The notes beneath the pieces are model-generated. The model made no database searches, was not told the origin of the DNA, and saw only the letters and a list, made by a program, of their open reading frames with translations. Both the position numbers and the translations under genes were made by a program. From Pseudooceanicola nanhaiensis (GTDB lineage: Bacteria; Pseudomonadota; Alphaproteobacteria; Rhodobacterales; Rhodobacteraceae), in contig NZ_JAIUZP010000001.1 of the NCBI RefSeq assembly GCF_020171315.1, positions 62,001 through 126,000 on the forward strand: DNA of 64,000 nt, written 5' to 3'. Position 1 is the first letter of the stretch, and the number at the start of each line of letters is the position of its first letter. Shown piece after piece: positions 42,632 to 50,804 of the stretch.

Positions 42632-43566
42632 TCGTGCAGCCCTTCTGCCGGGGCTTCGACCGTGCCGATGATCTGCGACAGGGCGGTGACGCCCTGCGCC
42701 TGCATCCAGCCCGAAAGCTCTGCCACGAGACGCGCCATGACGGTGGGCGACTGGAAGGTCGCGGTGCCCACCTGAACGGCGGCGGCACCGGCGATCAGGA
42801 ACTCCAGCACGTCGTCCAGCGTGGCGATGCCGCCGCAGCCGATCACGGGGATACTGCAGGCCTGCGCCGTCTGGTAGGTCATCCGCAGGGCGATGGGCTT
42901 GATCGCCGGGCCCGACATGCCGCCCATGACGTTGCCCAGCTTGGGCCGCCGGGTGGTGATGTCGATGGACATGCCAAGCGCGGTGTTCGCCACCACGAGG
43001 GCATCGGCCCCTGCGGCCTCGGCGGCCAGTGCGACCTCTACCGGCTCGCCGGTGTTGGGGGTCAGCTTGGCCCAAAGGGGCAGGTCCGTCTCGGCCCGCA
43101 GGCGGGTGACGACGTCGTGCGTCGTCTCGGGGCGCATGGCGAAGGCCTTGCCGTTGGCCTCGATATTCGGGCACGAGATATTCGCCTCGATCGCCGCCAC
43201 GCCGGGCAGCGAGACCTCGGCGCAAAGCCGGGCGAATTCATCCACCGAATGGGCCGAGATCGAGACCACCAGCGGCGCGCCGTAGCGGGCCCAGTAAGGC
43301 AGCATGCGCTCGCGGAAATCCTCGATCCCCTTGGAGGGAATGCCGATGGCGTTCAGCATCCCGCCCTGCAGGTCGCAGACCCGGGGCGTGGGATTGCCGT
43401 CGCGCTTGCCATGCATGATCGTCTTCAGGACATGCGCGCCGAGGATGTCGAGGTCGAAGACATCGGACAGGTCCTCGGAAAAGGTGCCAGAGGCCGGCAT
43501 GATCGGGTTGGCAAGGCGCAGCGCGCCCACCTGCGCCGAGAGGTCGGGGGTCATCAGGTCCTTCAT
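42628..43566 (-). CDS. pyrD: Dihydroorotate dehydrogenase, class 1B catalytic subunit (PyrDB type)
   Basis: A 312-residue FMN enzyme. Class 1 features are the active-site cysteine C132 in ANISCPNIEANGKAF (class 2 enzymes use serine) and the FMN segments IMPASGTFSEDLSD and GCGGIATLDDVLEFLIAGAAAVQVGTATF. An adjacent PyrK makes it class 1B, which uses NAD+ and can run in the direction orotate to dihydroorotate. In alphaproteobacteria the biosynthetic enzyme is normally the quinone-linked class 2, so this is an accessory enzyme. Its ATG shares one base with the pyrK stop. Confidence 0.9.
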   Translation of the reverse strand: MKDLMTPDLSAQVGALRLANPIMPASGTFSEDLSDVFDLDILGAHVLKTIMHGKRDGNPTPRVCDLQGGMLNAIGIPSKGIEDFRERMLPYWARYGAPLVVSISAHSVDEFARLCAEVSLPGVAAIEANISCPNIEANGKAFAMRPETTHDVVTRLRAETDLPLWAKLTPNTGEPVEVALAAEAAGADALVVANTALGMSIDITTRRPKLGNVMGGMSGPAIKPIALRMTYQTAQACSIPVIGCGGIATLDDVLEFLIAGAAAVQVGTATFQSPTVMARLVAELSGWMQAQGVTALSQIIGTVEAPAEGLHE

Positions 43567-44408
43567 CACATCGCCTCCGCAATGGGGAAGACCGGGCCTT
43601 CGCGGCAGACCCGGCGCTGGATCACGCGCTCGCCCACCCGGAAGGGGCGCACGCAGGCCTGACACATGCCAAGGCCACAGGCCATCTGCTGCTCCATGGC
43701 GATCTCGCCGGGGATGCCGTGGGTGCGGCCAAGGTCCTGCAATAGCCGCAGAAGGCGCGAAGAGCCGCAGGTGTAGAAGGCATCGACCTCGCCCTTGGCG
43801 ATCCGGGCCTCGATCAGCGGGCGCAGCGCCTCGGGGGTGGAGGAGCCGTCCTCGTCATGGACCACGATCACCTCGGCGCCGTAGTCGCGGAACAGTTCGA
43901 CCGACATGGCCAGTTCCGGGCGACGGGCGGAGCAGATGGCGGTGAGGCGGCGGCCCCTGGCCTGTGCCTCGCGCGCCAGCGGGGCCAGCGTGGCAAGGCC
44001 CACGCCGCGGGCGACCAGCATGAGGTTCTGCCAGTCCTCGGGCATCGAAAAGCCCTGACCCAGCGGCCCCAGCACGTTCAGGCTGTCGCCCGCGCGCAGG
44101 GTGGCAAGGCCCCGGGTGCCCGCACCTGCGACCTTGTAGAGGAACTGGAGGCGGCCTGCCTCGGCGTCATAGCCGTAGATGCTCATCGGGCGGCGCAGGA
44201 AGGGGTGTTCGCCCTCCGGCGCGGGGCAGAGCAGTTGGAAGAACTGGCCCGGCTGGCAGTTCAGCGCCTCGCGCGGCGCGTCCAGCACCAGCAGGCGATA
44301 TTCGCCGTTCACGGGGGTGTTGGAGACGACGACGGCGCTTGCCTCGAGGCAACGGGCGCTCAGGCCCTCGGGCGCAGGCACCGAGAGGATCGTGGGAGAC
44401 AGGGACAT
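43566..44408 (-). CDS. pyrK: Dihydroorotate dehydrogenase electron transfer subunit (PyrK type)
   Basis: A 280-residue ferredoxin-reductase-type protein. The FAD motif RRPMSIYG is at residues 72-79 (arginine and serine conserved). The nucleotide-binding loop reads ARGVGLATLAPL. The [2Fe-2S] cysteines are C244, C249, C252 and C268 (spacing C-x4-C-x2-C-x15-C), as in PyrK. It moves electrons between NAD(H) and PyrD. It starts twelve bases after dctM and its stop overlaps the pyrD start by one base. Confidence 0.9.
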   Translation of the reverse strand: MSLSPTILSVPAPEGLSARCLEASAVVVSNTPVNGEYRLLVLDAPREALNCQPGQFFQLLCPAPEGEHPFLRRPMSIYGYDAEAGRLQFLYKVAGAGTRGLATLRAGDSLNVLGPLGQGFSMPEDWQNLMLVARGVGLATLAPLAREAQARGRRLTAICSARRPELAMSVELFRDYGAEVIVVHDEDGSSTPEALRPLIEARIAKGEVDAFYTCGSSRLLRLLQDLGRTHGIPGEIAMEQQMACGLGMCQACVRPFRVGERVIQRRVCREGPVFPIAEAM

Positions 44409-44420
44409 TTTGGACCTTTC

Positions 44421-45704
44421 TCAGCCGAAGAAGAGACGCGGCACGAAGAGCGAGATTTGCGGGATGTAGGTGATCAGCAGCAGCACGATCAGGTTCACCA
44501 CGACGAAGGGCCAGACACCGGCGATGATCTGCGCCACGGGGCGCCCCAGCGTCGAGGAGGCCACGAAGATGTCGAGCCCGAACGGCGGTGTGATCATGCC
44601 GAGGCAGACGTTCAGGGTGACGATCATGCCGAAGTGCACCGGGTCGATCCCGAAGCTGAGCGCGACCGGGTAGAGCGGCGGCACCAGCACCAGCATGGTG
44701 GAGTTCGGATCGACGAACATCCCCGCGATGAAGAAGCAGACGTTGACCGCGATCAGGAAGGTGATCCGCCCGGCATCCGCCGCGTCGAGGAAGGAGATGA
44801 TCGAGTTGGGCACCTGCGCCAGCGTGACGAAGAAGGAGATCAGCCCGCCCATGGCCAGCAGCACGAAGATGATCGCAGTGTTGATCGCGCTCTCCTCGGT
44901 GATCTTGAAGAGGCCCTTCAGGTCGAGGCTGCGGAAGACGATCATTTCCACGAGGATCGCGTAGACTACGCTGACGGCGGCGGCCTCGGTCGGCGTGATG
45001 ACGCCCGAGTAGATGCCGCCGAGGATGATCACCGGCATGCCGAGCGCCCATTTCGCATCCCACATGGCGCGGAAGCGCGCGGACCACGGCAGTTTCGGGC
45101 CCGGCTGCACGCCGTCCTTGATGGCCTGCAGGTGCACGAAGACCGAGAAGGCGATGCCGAGGACGACGCCCACCGCAAGGCCGCCCGCGAAGAGCTGCGA
45201 GATCGAGGTGCCGGTGATCCAGCCGTAGACGATCAGCGTGATCGAGGGCGGGATCAGCAGGGCGGTCTCGGCGCTGGCGACCAGCAGGCCGAGGGAGAAC
45301 TTGTCGGAATAGCCCGCCGCGCGCATCTCGGGATAGACCATGCGCCCCATGGCGGCGACCGTTGCAGGTGCCGAGCCCGAGACCGAGCCGAAAGCCATCG
45401 AGCCGCCGACGACCACGTGGCCGATGCCGCCGCGGGTGTGGCCCAACAGGGCCTTCACCACGCCCACCAGCTGGCGCGCGATCTGACCCGAGCCCATGAG
45501 GTTCGCGGCGAAGATGAAGAAGGGGATGGCCAGCAGGGTGGAATGGTCGATGCCGCCCACGATCTTCTGCACCACCGCCGCATCGGGCAGCTTGCCGTAG
45601 AAGGCTTCCTTGTAGGCGAGTGCGGGCACGCCCAGCACCAGCAGCATCTCGAAACCGGCGGCCAGAAGGACCACCGCGAGGAGGATAATCAGGGTGAGGA
45701 TCAT
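44421..45704 (-). CDS. TRAP transporter large permease (DctM type) in the pyr-type operon
   Basis: A 427-residue membrane subunit with about twelve helices. Landmarks are GSVSGSAPATVAAMGRMVYPEMRAAGYSDKFSLGLLVASAETALLIPPSITLIVYG and LNVCLGMITPPFGLDIFVASS. Start 45704 overlaps the dctQ stop as ATGA. The reading frame is open further upstream to 46421 but those residues run out of frame with dctQ and are not coding. It is followed after twelve bases by pyrK, which ties the transporter to the pyrimidine genes. Confidence 0.93.
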   Translation of the reverse strand: MILTLIILLAVVLLAAGFEMLLVLGVPALAYKEAFYGKLPDAAVVQKIVGGIDHSTLLAIPFFIFAANLMGSGQIARQLVGVVKALLGHTRGGIGHVVVGGSMAFGSVSGSAPATVAAMGRMVYPEMRAAGYSDKFSLGLLVASAETALLIPPSITLIVYGWITGTSISQLFAGGLAVGVVLGIAFSVFVHLQAIKDGVQPGPKLPWSARFRAMWDAKWALGMPVIILGGIYSGVITPTEAAAVSVVYAILVEMIVFRSLDLKGLFKITEESAINTAIIFVLLAMGGLISFFVTLAQVPNSIISFLDAADAGRITFLIAVNVCFFIAGMFVDPNSTMLVLVPPLYPVALSFGIDPVHFGMIVTLNVCLGMITPPFGLDIFVASSTLGRPVAQIIAGVWPFVVVNLIVLLLITYIPQISLFVPRLFFG

Positions 45705-46198
45705 GCGTCGGACTCCTGCGGCGCAAAGCGGTCGATCACGCCGAAGAGGCTGAGACCGTAGCGCAGCGCCAGCAGGACGAAGCCCACCACCGGCGCGATG
45801 TAGATATAGCCCATGGGCACGCCCAGCGTGGGCGAGCTCTGGCCGGTTTTCAGCACGAACTGCACGAGGCCCCAGCCCAGCCATGCGACGTAGAGGCTGA
45901 AGACGACGCCAACCACGTCGATGCTGCGCTGCACCAGCTTGTGCAGGTTGTCGGGCAGCTTCTCGCGCAGGTTGGTGATGCCGACGTGCTTGCCTCGCTC
46001 CAGCGCGAGGCCGAGGGCGAGGAAGACGAGGAAGAGGTTCATCAAGCGCACGGCCTCTTCGATCCAGGCGAAGCGGCTTGCGAAGGTGCCGCCGATTTCC
46101 CGCGTGACCACGGAACCGGTGTAGAGCAGCACCATGGTGAGGAAGAGCGTGACCAGCACGCTGCGTTCGATCACCCGGAGAAGGCGGAGGGCTTGCAT
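45701..46198 (-). CDS. TRAP transporter small permease (DctQ type)
   Basis: A 165-residue protein with four membrane helices. The DctQ landmark is FAWIEEAVRLMNLFLVFLALGLALERGKHVGITNLREKLPDNLHKL (conserved E, and 'GKHVGI'). Start 46198 gives MQALRLLRVIERSV; an upstream frame to 46252 has no family match. A UUCG-type hairpin separates it from the binding protein gene. Confidence 0.92.
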   Translation of the reverse strand: MQALRLLRVIERSVLVTLFLTMVLLYTGSVVTREIGGTFASRFAWIEEAVRLMNLFLVFLALGLALERGKHVGITNLREKLPDNLHKLVQRSIDVVGVVFSLYVAWLGWGLVQFVLKTGQSSPTLGVPMGYIYIAPVVGFVLLALRYGLSLFGVIDRFAPQESDA

Positions 46199-46257
46199 GA
46201 GAACTCCTCTGAAACAAAGAACCCGGGCGCGGGGCAATGCCGGCCCGGGCAAGTCGG

Positions 46258-46273
46258 CCCGCCCGAAGGCGGG
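46258..46273 (-). terminator. Intercistronic hairpin with a UUCG tetraloop
   Basis: On the minus strand the transcript would read CCCGCC-UUCG-GGCGGG, a six-pair stem closed by the very stable cUUCGg loop. It lies between dctP (ends 46297) and dctQ (starts 46198), without a T-run. A role in stabilising the binding-protein mRNA is inferred. Confidence 0.65.
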
Positions 46274-46296
46274 ACGGGGAGAATTTGAAGGGCCGC

Positions 46297-47301
46297 TTAC
46301 TGCGCGGTTTCTTCCATGTAGATGTCGAGCAGCTTCTGGCCGGCCTCGCCGGTCTTGGCGACATAGGCCTCGGAGGCCGGGCCGAACATCTGTTCGCGGA
46401 AGGCGGCACGCTCTGCCTCATCCGCGACGCGGACGTTGGTGCCTGCTTCCTTGATGGCTTCCAGCGAGGCTTCGACGGCCGCGGCCTTGTGGGCGGTCAT
46501 CTCGGGGATCACTTCGGCGAAGGCATCGGTGATGATGGTCTTGTAGTCGTCCGGCAGGCTTTCCCAGAACATCGGGTTGAAGAGGACGACATCCTCCATC
46601 GCGCCGTGGTCGGAGACGACGAGGTACTTCTGCACTTCGTAGAACTTCATCGCGCGGATGGTGTCGAGCGGGTTTTCCTCGCCGTCCACAACGCCGGTCT
46701 GCAGCGAGGTGTAGAGCTCGCCGAAGGGCAGGGCGATGGCGGAGGCGCCAAGCGCGTTGAACTGTTCGATCAGGATCGAGCTGTCCATGACGCGGAACTT
46801 CTGGCCCGCGAAATCAGAGATCGAGTCGAGCGGCTTGTTCGAGGTGAACTGCTTCTTGCCGTTCGGCCAGAGCTCGATCGCGACGAGGCCCTTGTCCGAG
46901 AAGCTGTCGAGCAGCGCCTGACCGAAGGGACCGTCGCGCAGGGCGGCGGCGGCCTCGGCGTCCTCGGGGATCAGGTAGGGAATGTCGAGGATCGACACCA
47001 GCGGGTTGAAGCCGCCGAGGAAAGCGGCGGGGGCGACGGTCGCCTCCATCGTGCCGAGCTGCACGCCTTCGTTCATCTGGCGCTGGTTGCCCAGCTGGCC
47101 CTGCGGGAAGATCTGGAATTCGACGGCGCCTTCGGTGCGCTCCTTCACCAGTTCCGCGACCTTCTCGAGGTGGATGTGGCGGCTCTGCTGGGTGGATTCG
47201 AGGTGGCCGATCTTGGCGACGTAATCCTGCGCCATGGCAGGCGCGGCAAAGCCGAGGCCAGTTGCCGCGACGGCGGCGAAGAGGATGGAGGTGGTTTTCA
47301 T
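46297..47301 (-). CDS. TRAP transporter substrate-binding protein (DctP type), candidate orotate/pyrimidine acid binder
   Basis: A 334-residue periplasmic protein with a signal peptide ending AMA (residues 1-24). It carries the complete TRAP P-subunit pattern: YVAKIGHLESTQQSRHIHLEKVAELVKERTEGAVEFQIFPQGQLGNQRQMNEGVQLGTME, the ligand-site KFRVMDSSILIEQFNALGASAIALPFGELYTSLQTGVVDGEENPL and the late YLVVSDHGAMEDVVLFN. First gene of the operon; a possible operator lies about 80 bases upstream. Ligand inferred only from the downstream enzymes. Confidence 0.92.
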   Translation of the reverse strand: MKTTSILFAAVAATGLGFAAPAMAQDYVAKIGHLESTQQSRHIHLEKVAELVKERTEGAVEFQIFPQGQLGNQRQMNEGVQLGTMEATVAPAAFLGGFNPLVSILDIPYLIPEDAEAAAALRDGPFGQALLDSFSDKGLVAIELWPNGKKQFTSNKPLDSISDFAGQKFRVMDSSILIEQFNALGASAIALPFGELYTSLQTGVVDGEENPLDTIRAMKFYEVQKYLVVSDHGAMEDVVLFNPMFWESLPDDYKTIITDAFAEVIPEMTAHKAAAVEASLEAIKEAGTNVRVADEAERAAFREQMFGPASEAYVAKTGEAGQKLLDIYMEETAQ

Positions 47302-47379
47302 TATACGCTCCCCGGGGGTCCCTTGTTGCGATGGATGCCTGAGCGTTCACTCTAGCGTGTCCGGCGTCAATGGGGAAAA

Positions 47380-47393
47380 TCTCAAAAATGAGA
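47380..47393. promoter_or_regulatory. Inverted repeat upstream of the TRAP-pyr operon
   Basis: TCTCA-AAAA-TGAGA is a perfect inverted repeat in the 152 bases between the XRE regulator stop and the dctP start. It is the best operator candidate for the adjacent regulator. Confidence 0.4.
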
Positions 47394-47453
47394 CGACGGC
47401 GCAAGCCCTGACGTGCACGTTGGGTCAGTTGCCGTGATTTTGGGCGCTGTGGC

Positions 47454-48335
47454 TCAGGTGATCCCGTGCTTCGCGATCAGCGATTCGACGTGGCTCGCGG
47501 CTTCCATCCCCTTGAGGGAGGTGGCCCAGAGCCGCTGCGCGATCTCTTCGTGCAACTCCAGCGCCTCAGGGGCCTGCGTGATCAGCCCGACGCCCACCCG
47601 GATGTTGGGATTGTGGCCCAGCCGGAAGGGGCTGATCGTCAGTGTCGAGGCACCGCCCTTGCGCGCGATCTGGAACGAGGTCGAGGGGATCGGTTCGCGC
47701 GCGACGCCGATCTGGATGCCGATGTCGGGCTCGCGCAGCATGCGCACGATATGCTCAACCTCGGCGAGCGCCATGCGGCGGCGGACCTGCCGTTCCCCGG
47801 GGGCGAGGTCGAAGCGGCCTTCCAGCCCGTCGCGCAGGAATTTCTCGAGATCCTGGTCCGAGATGATCGAGGCCAGAAGCGGGCGACGTTGTTGAAAACG
47901 CTGCTTTCTCTGGGTCAGGATCGACAGGATCGTATCCACGTCGGGCGCAGCGCCCCCGCCCACGGACTCGCGCAGGACATCGGCCAGAACCCGGTCGTAA
48001 TTGTCCGTGGTGACGAGGTAGGAGATCGGGCTGAAGAGACCGATGATCTGTTCGCTGTCCTCCTCGATCTGTCGCATCCGTTCGAAGAAACCGACGGCGT
48101 TCGCGACATATTCGATGCCAACGCCCAGCAGGGTGGGCAGAGAAACATGGAGCTCCTCGGCAATGGCGGTCAGCATCTCGATCTTGGCGATCTCGCCCTT
48201 CTCGGCGCGGTAGAGCGCGGCACGGGAAATCCCCAGCCTCTGGGCGAGGTCCTCGGGCGAGAGGCCGCGGCCCAGCCGGTGGGCGCGCAGCCGCGCCCCG
48301 ACTTCGAGGAAGTTCACCTTGCTGGACTGGGTCAC
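47454..48335 (-). CDS. XRE-family transcriptional regulator with a C-terminal effector domain
   Basis: A 293-residue protein with a Cro/CI-type helix-turn-helix at about residues 11-66 (LRAHRLGRGLSPEDLAQRLGISRAALYRAEKGEIAKIEMLTAIAEELHVSLPTLLGVG) and a long C-terminal domain of no family I recognise. The start is uncertain: GTG 48335 opens directly before the conserved part with a weak site, and an ATG at 48467 in the same frame gives 44 more residues with no visible ribosome site. It lies upstream of the TRAP-pyr operon on the same strand and is its probable regulator. Confidence 0.85.
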   Translation of the reverse strand: MTQSSKVNFLEVGARLRAHRLGRGLSPEDLAQRLGISRAALYRAEKGEIAKIEMLTAIAEELHVSLPTLLGVGIEYVANAVGFFERMRQIEEDSEQIIGLFSPISYLVTTDNYDRVLADVLRESVGGGAAPDVDTILSILTQRKQRFQQRRPLLASIISDQDLEKFLRDGLEGRFDLAPGERQVRRRMALAEVEHIVRMLREPDIGIQIGVAREPIPSTSFQIARKGGASTLTISPFRLGHNPNIRVGVGLITQAPEALELHEEIAQRLWATSLKGMEAASHVESLIAKHGIT

Positions 48336-48635
48336 CCTGTTTCCGCCGTTCGATCCGCTCTGCGACCGATGCGGCCGCGTCTCGAAATTGATCCAAGCAC
48401 GGGTGGCCGGGGGCTGCAATGGGGGTTTGATCGGGGCGGGACGGGCGGAAACACCAGAATCACGCATGAATTCAGGGTATGGCGCGCCGTTGCCGGCGGC
48501 GTCGAAATCTGGACGCTGGGTGTGCGCTGCCGGAAATTCAGGCGATTCGGGCGTGGATCGGCCCCGACCAGGGGGCGCTCTCACTCCTGAGACAGGCGCA
48601 AAGAGCGGGGCGCCCGGGGGCACCCCGCGCGGGCG

Positions 48636-49289
48636 TCAGCCCATGCGGAAGTCGCGGATATGCGCGGGCATCTCCACGCTGTCGAGGTTGCGCGGATCGG
48701 GAATCGGCTCGCCCACGATGGTCTGCACGGGGATCACGCCGGCCCAGATCGGCAGGGCGTAATCCTCGTCCTCGTCCGACGGCTGGCCGGTGCGGACCTT
48801 GGCGGCGCCCTCTTCGATCTTCAGGCCCAGCACCATCGTGCCCTTCAGGTCCTGTTCGTGATCCGGGCGCAGCCCTTCATAGCGGCCCGGGAAGAGGCCG
48901 TTCACGAAGCGCGTCAGTTTCGCCAGCTTCTCCGCCGGGTCCTCCACCTTGAAGGCGGTCCCGAAGAGCGTGACCGAGCGCGAGTTGACCGAATGGTGGA
49001 AGCCCGACCGCGCCATAACGAAACCGTCGAGGATCGACACCGAGAGGCAGACCTCGGCCTCCTTGCCCGCCCGCAGCGCGCGGCTGGCCGAGGAGCCGTG
49101 CCAGTAGACGTGATCGCCCTCGCGCCATTGCAGGGTCGGCGTGACATAGGGCTTGCCGTCCATGACGTATCCGACGCTGCACAGCGGCTGCGCGTCGAGG
49201 ATCGCGTCGATGGTCTCGCGGTCGAAATGCCCCCGCTGGTGCGAACGGCGCAGGCGGCTCCGGTCCGTGACGGGAAGGCTGTCGGCCAT
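48636..49289 (-). CDS. Pyridoxamine 5'-phosphate oxidase-like flavin-binding protein
   Basis: A 217-residue split-barrel protein of the FMN-binding PNPOx-like group (flavin-nucleotide-binding type). It begins with RSHQRGHFDRETIDAILDAQPLCSVGYVMDGKPYVTPTLQWREGDHVYWHGSSASR, which is typical of these proteins. A reductase or FMN-binding role is likely, and true PNPOx activity is doubtful. It is divergent from a MocR regulator with only 60 bases between them, so the regulator probably controls it. Confidence 0.85.
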   Translation of the reverse strand: MADSLPVTDRSRLRRSHQRGHFDRETIDAILDAQPLCSVGYVMDGKPYVTPTLQWREGDHVYWHGSSASRALRAGKEAEVCLSVSILDGFVMARSGFHHSVNSRSVTLFGTAFKVEDPAEKLAKLTRFVNGLFPGRYEGLRPDHEQDLKGTMVLGLKIEEGAAKVRTGQPSDEDEDYALPIWAGVIPVQTIVGEPIPDPRNLDSVEMPAHIRDFRMG

Positions 49290-49349
49290 GGGATGTTCCT
49301 TTCTCTTCGATTGTCCGATGGGGGATAGCGCGGTATTGGAGTGTTAGAC

Positions 49350-50774
49350 ATGTCCACATCTGCGATTTCTCACCAGTCCAATCTGGACGCCGCCCTGTTC
49401 CGGCTCACGCTGGACCGCGAGGGTGCGCAGCCGCTGCAGCAGCAGCTGGCCGAGGCGCTGCGCTCGCTGATCCGCACCGGGCGGCATGCGGGCGCCCGCC
49501 TGCCTTCCAGCCGGACGCTGGCGGCGGAGCTGTCGGTCTCGCGGATGACGGTGACGACGGCCTATGACCAGCTCACCGCCGAGGGCTACCTTGTCGCGCG
49601 GCGCGGGGCAGGGACCTTTGTCGCGGCGGACCTGCCGCATCTCGCCCCGCCGGCGCCGCGGCGGGCCCCGGCGCTCACGGCGCCTGCGCCTTACCTGCCG
49701 TTCCAGCCAGGCGTGCCGGATCAGCGGCTCTTTCCCCATCGCCTCTGGGCGCGCCACCTTGAGCGGGCCTGGCGCAGCCCGCCTGCGGCCTTGCTGGCGC
49801 GGGCCGATCCCTTCGGCTGGGGGCCCCTGCGGGTCGCGATCAGCGAACACCTCGCGGCCTGGCGCGGGCTGGAGGCAGCTCCGGACCAGATCGTCATCAC
49901 CGGGGGCGCCTGGGATGCCTTTGACCTGATCAGCCAGCAGGTTGCCCTGCGCGGCGGCGGCATCGCGGTGGAGGACCCGGGCTGGCCCACGCTGCACCGG
50001 CTGCTGGCCCGGCGGGGCGTGGCGCCGCACCCGGTGCGCATTGATGCGCATGGGTTCGACCCGTCCGCCTGTCTGCCGGGGACGGCCGCCGCGGTGGTGA
50101 CGCCCTCGCGCCACTATCCCACGGGGCGGTCGATGCCGCTGGCGCGGCGGCTTCAGGTGCTGCACTGGGCCGAGGAGACCGGCGCGCTGGTGATCGAGGA
50201 CGATTACGACAGCGAATTCCGTTATCAGGGCCAGCCCTTGCCCTCGCTCGCCGGTCTCGACGGGTTGCGGCGCACGATCTACATGGGCAGCTTCTCCAAG
50301 CTGCTCAGCCCCGCGCTGCGCATCGGGTACCTCGTCCTGCCCGAGGCGCTGGTGGGGGCCATGCGCGACGATCTGGCCGTCACCGGCGTGCGGGCCTCGC
50401 TGCTGCCGCAACCGGCGTTGGCAGGCTTCATGGCAAGTGGCGAGTTCGCCACCCACCTGCGGCGGATGCGGCGGGTCTATGCCCGGCGGCAGGCCCACCT
50501 GCTGGGCGCACTGGAGGCCGAGGGCGTCGGCCGGTTCCTTGCCCTGCAGGCCGACCCATCCGGGATGCATCTCGTCCTGCCGCTCCTTGACGGGCAGGAA
50601 GACGCGGCCTTGGCCGCACGGGCGTCAGAGCGCGGGATCGCGCCCCGCGCGCTGTCCTCCCACGCGCTGTTGCCGGACGGGCCGCAGGGGCTGCTCCTCG
50701 GCTATGCCGCCTATGAGGAGGAGACGCTCTCCGCGGCAGCGGCGACACTCGGCGAGGTTCTGGCGGTGCGCTGA
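49350..50774 (+). CDS. MocR-type transcriptional regulator (GntR helix-turn-helix with aminotransferase domain)
   Basis: A 474-residue fusion. The GntR-type winged helix is at residues about 30-90 (LPSSRTLAAELSVSRMTVTTAYDQLTAEGYL) and a class I aminotransferase-like domain follows. The PLP lysine is K317 in YMGSFSKLLSPALRIGYLV, and EDDYDSEFRY holds the ligand aspartate. MocR proteins often sense PLP and include PdxR, the activator of PLP synthesis. ATG 49350 stands eight bases from GGAG; a GTG at 49341 is nearer but less likely. Divergent partner of the flavin-binding protein. Confidence 0.92.
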   Translation: MSTSAISHQSNLDAALFRLTLDREGAQPLQQQLAEALRSLIRTGRHAGARLPSSRTLAAELSVSRMTVTTAYDQLTAEGYLVARRGAGTFVAADLPHLAPPAPRRAPALTAPAPYLPFQPGVPDQRLFPHRLWARHLERAWRSPPAALLARADPFGWGPLRVAISEHLAAWRGLEAAPDQIVITGGAWDAFDLISQQVALRGGGIAVEDPGWPTLHRLLARRGVAPHPVRIDAHGFDPSACLPGTAAAVVTPSRHYPTGRSMPLARRLQVLHWAEETGALVIEDDYDSEFRYQGQPLPSLAGLDGLRRTIYMGSFSKLLSPALRIGYLVLPEALVGAMRDDLAVTGVRASLLPQPALAGFMASGEFATHLRRMRRVYARRQAHLLGALEAEGVGRFLALQADPSGMHLVLPLLDGQEDAALAARASERGIAPRALSSHALLPDGPQGLLLGYAAYEEETLSAAAATLGEVLAVR

Positions 50775-50804
50775 GGCGGTGGGCCGGGTCTCAGGCCAAC
50801 CGTC

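Noticed and set aside
41363..43225. 620-residue version of the M20 hydrolase
   Set aside because: The extra 198 residues run through pyrD in another frame; the ATG at 42631 fits the pyrD stop and the family start.
44421..46421. Extended large-permease frame reaching over dctQ
   Set aside because: The upstream part is out of phase with the clearly coding dctQ and carries no TRAP text; the true start is 45704 with an ATGA overlap.
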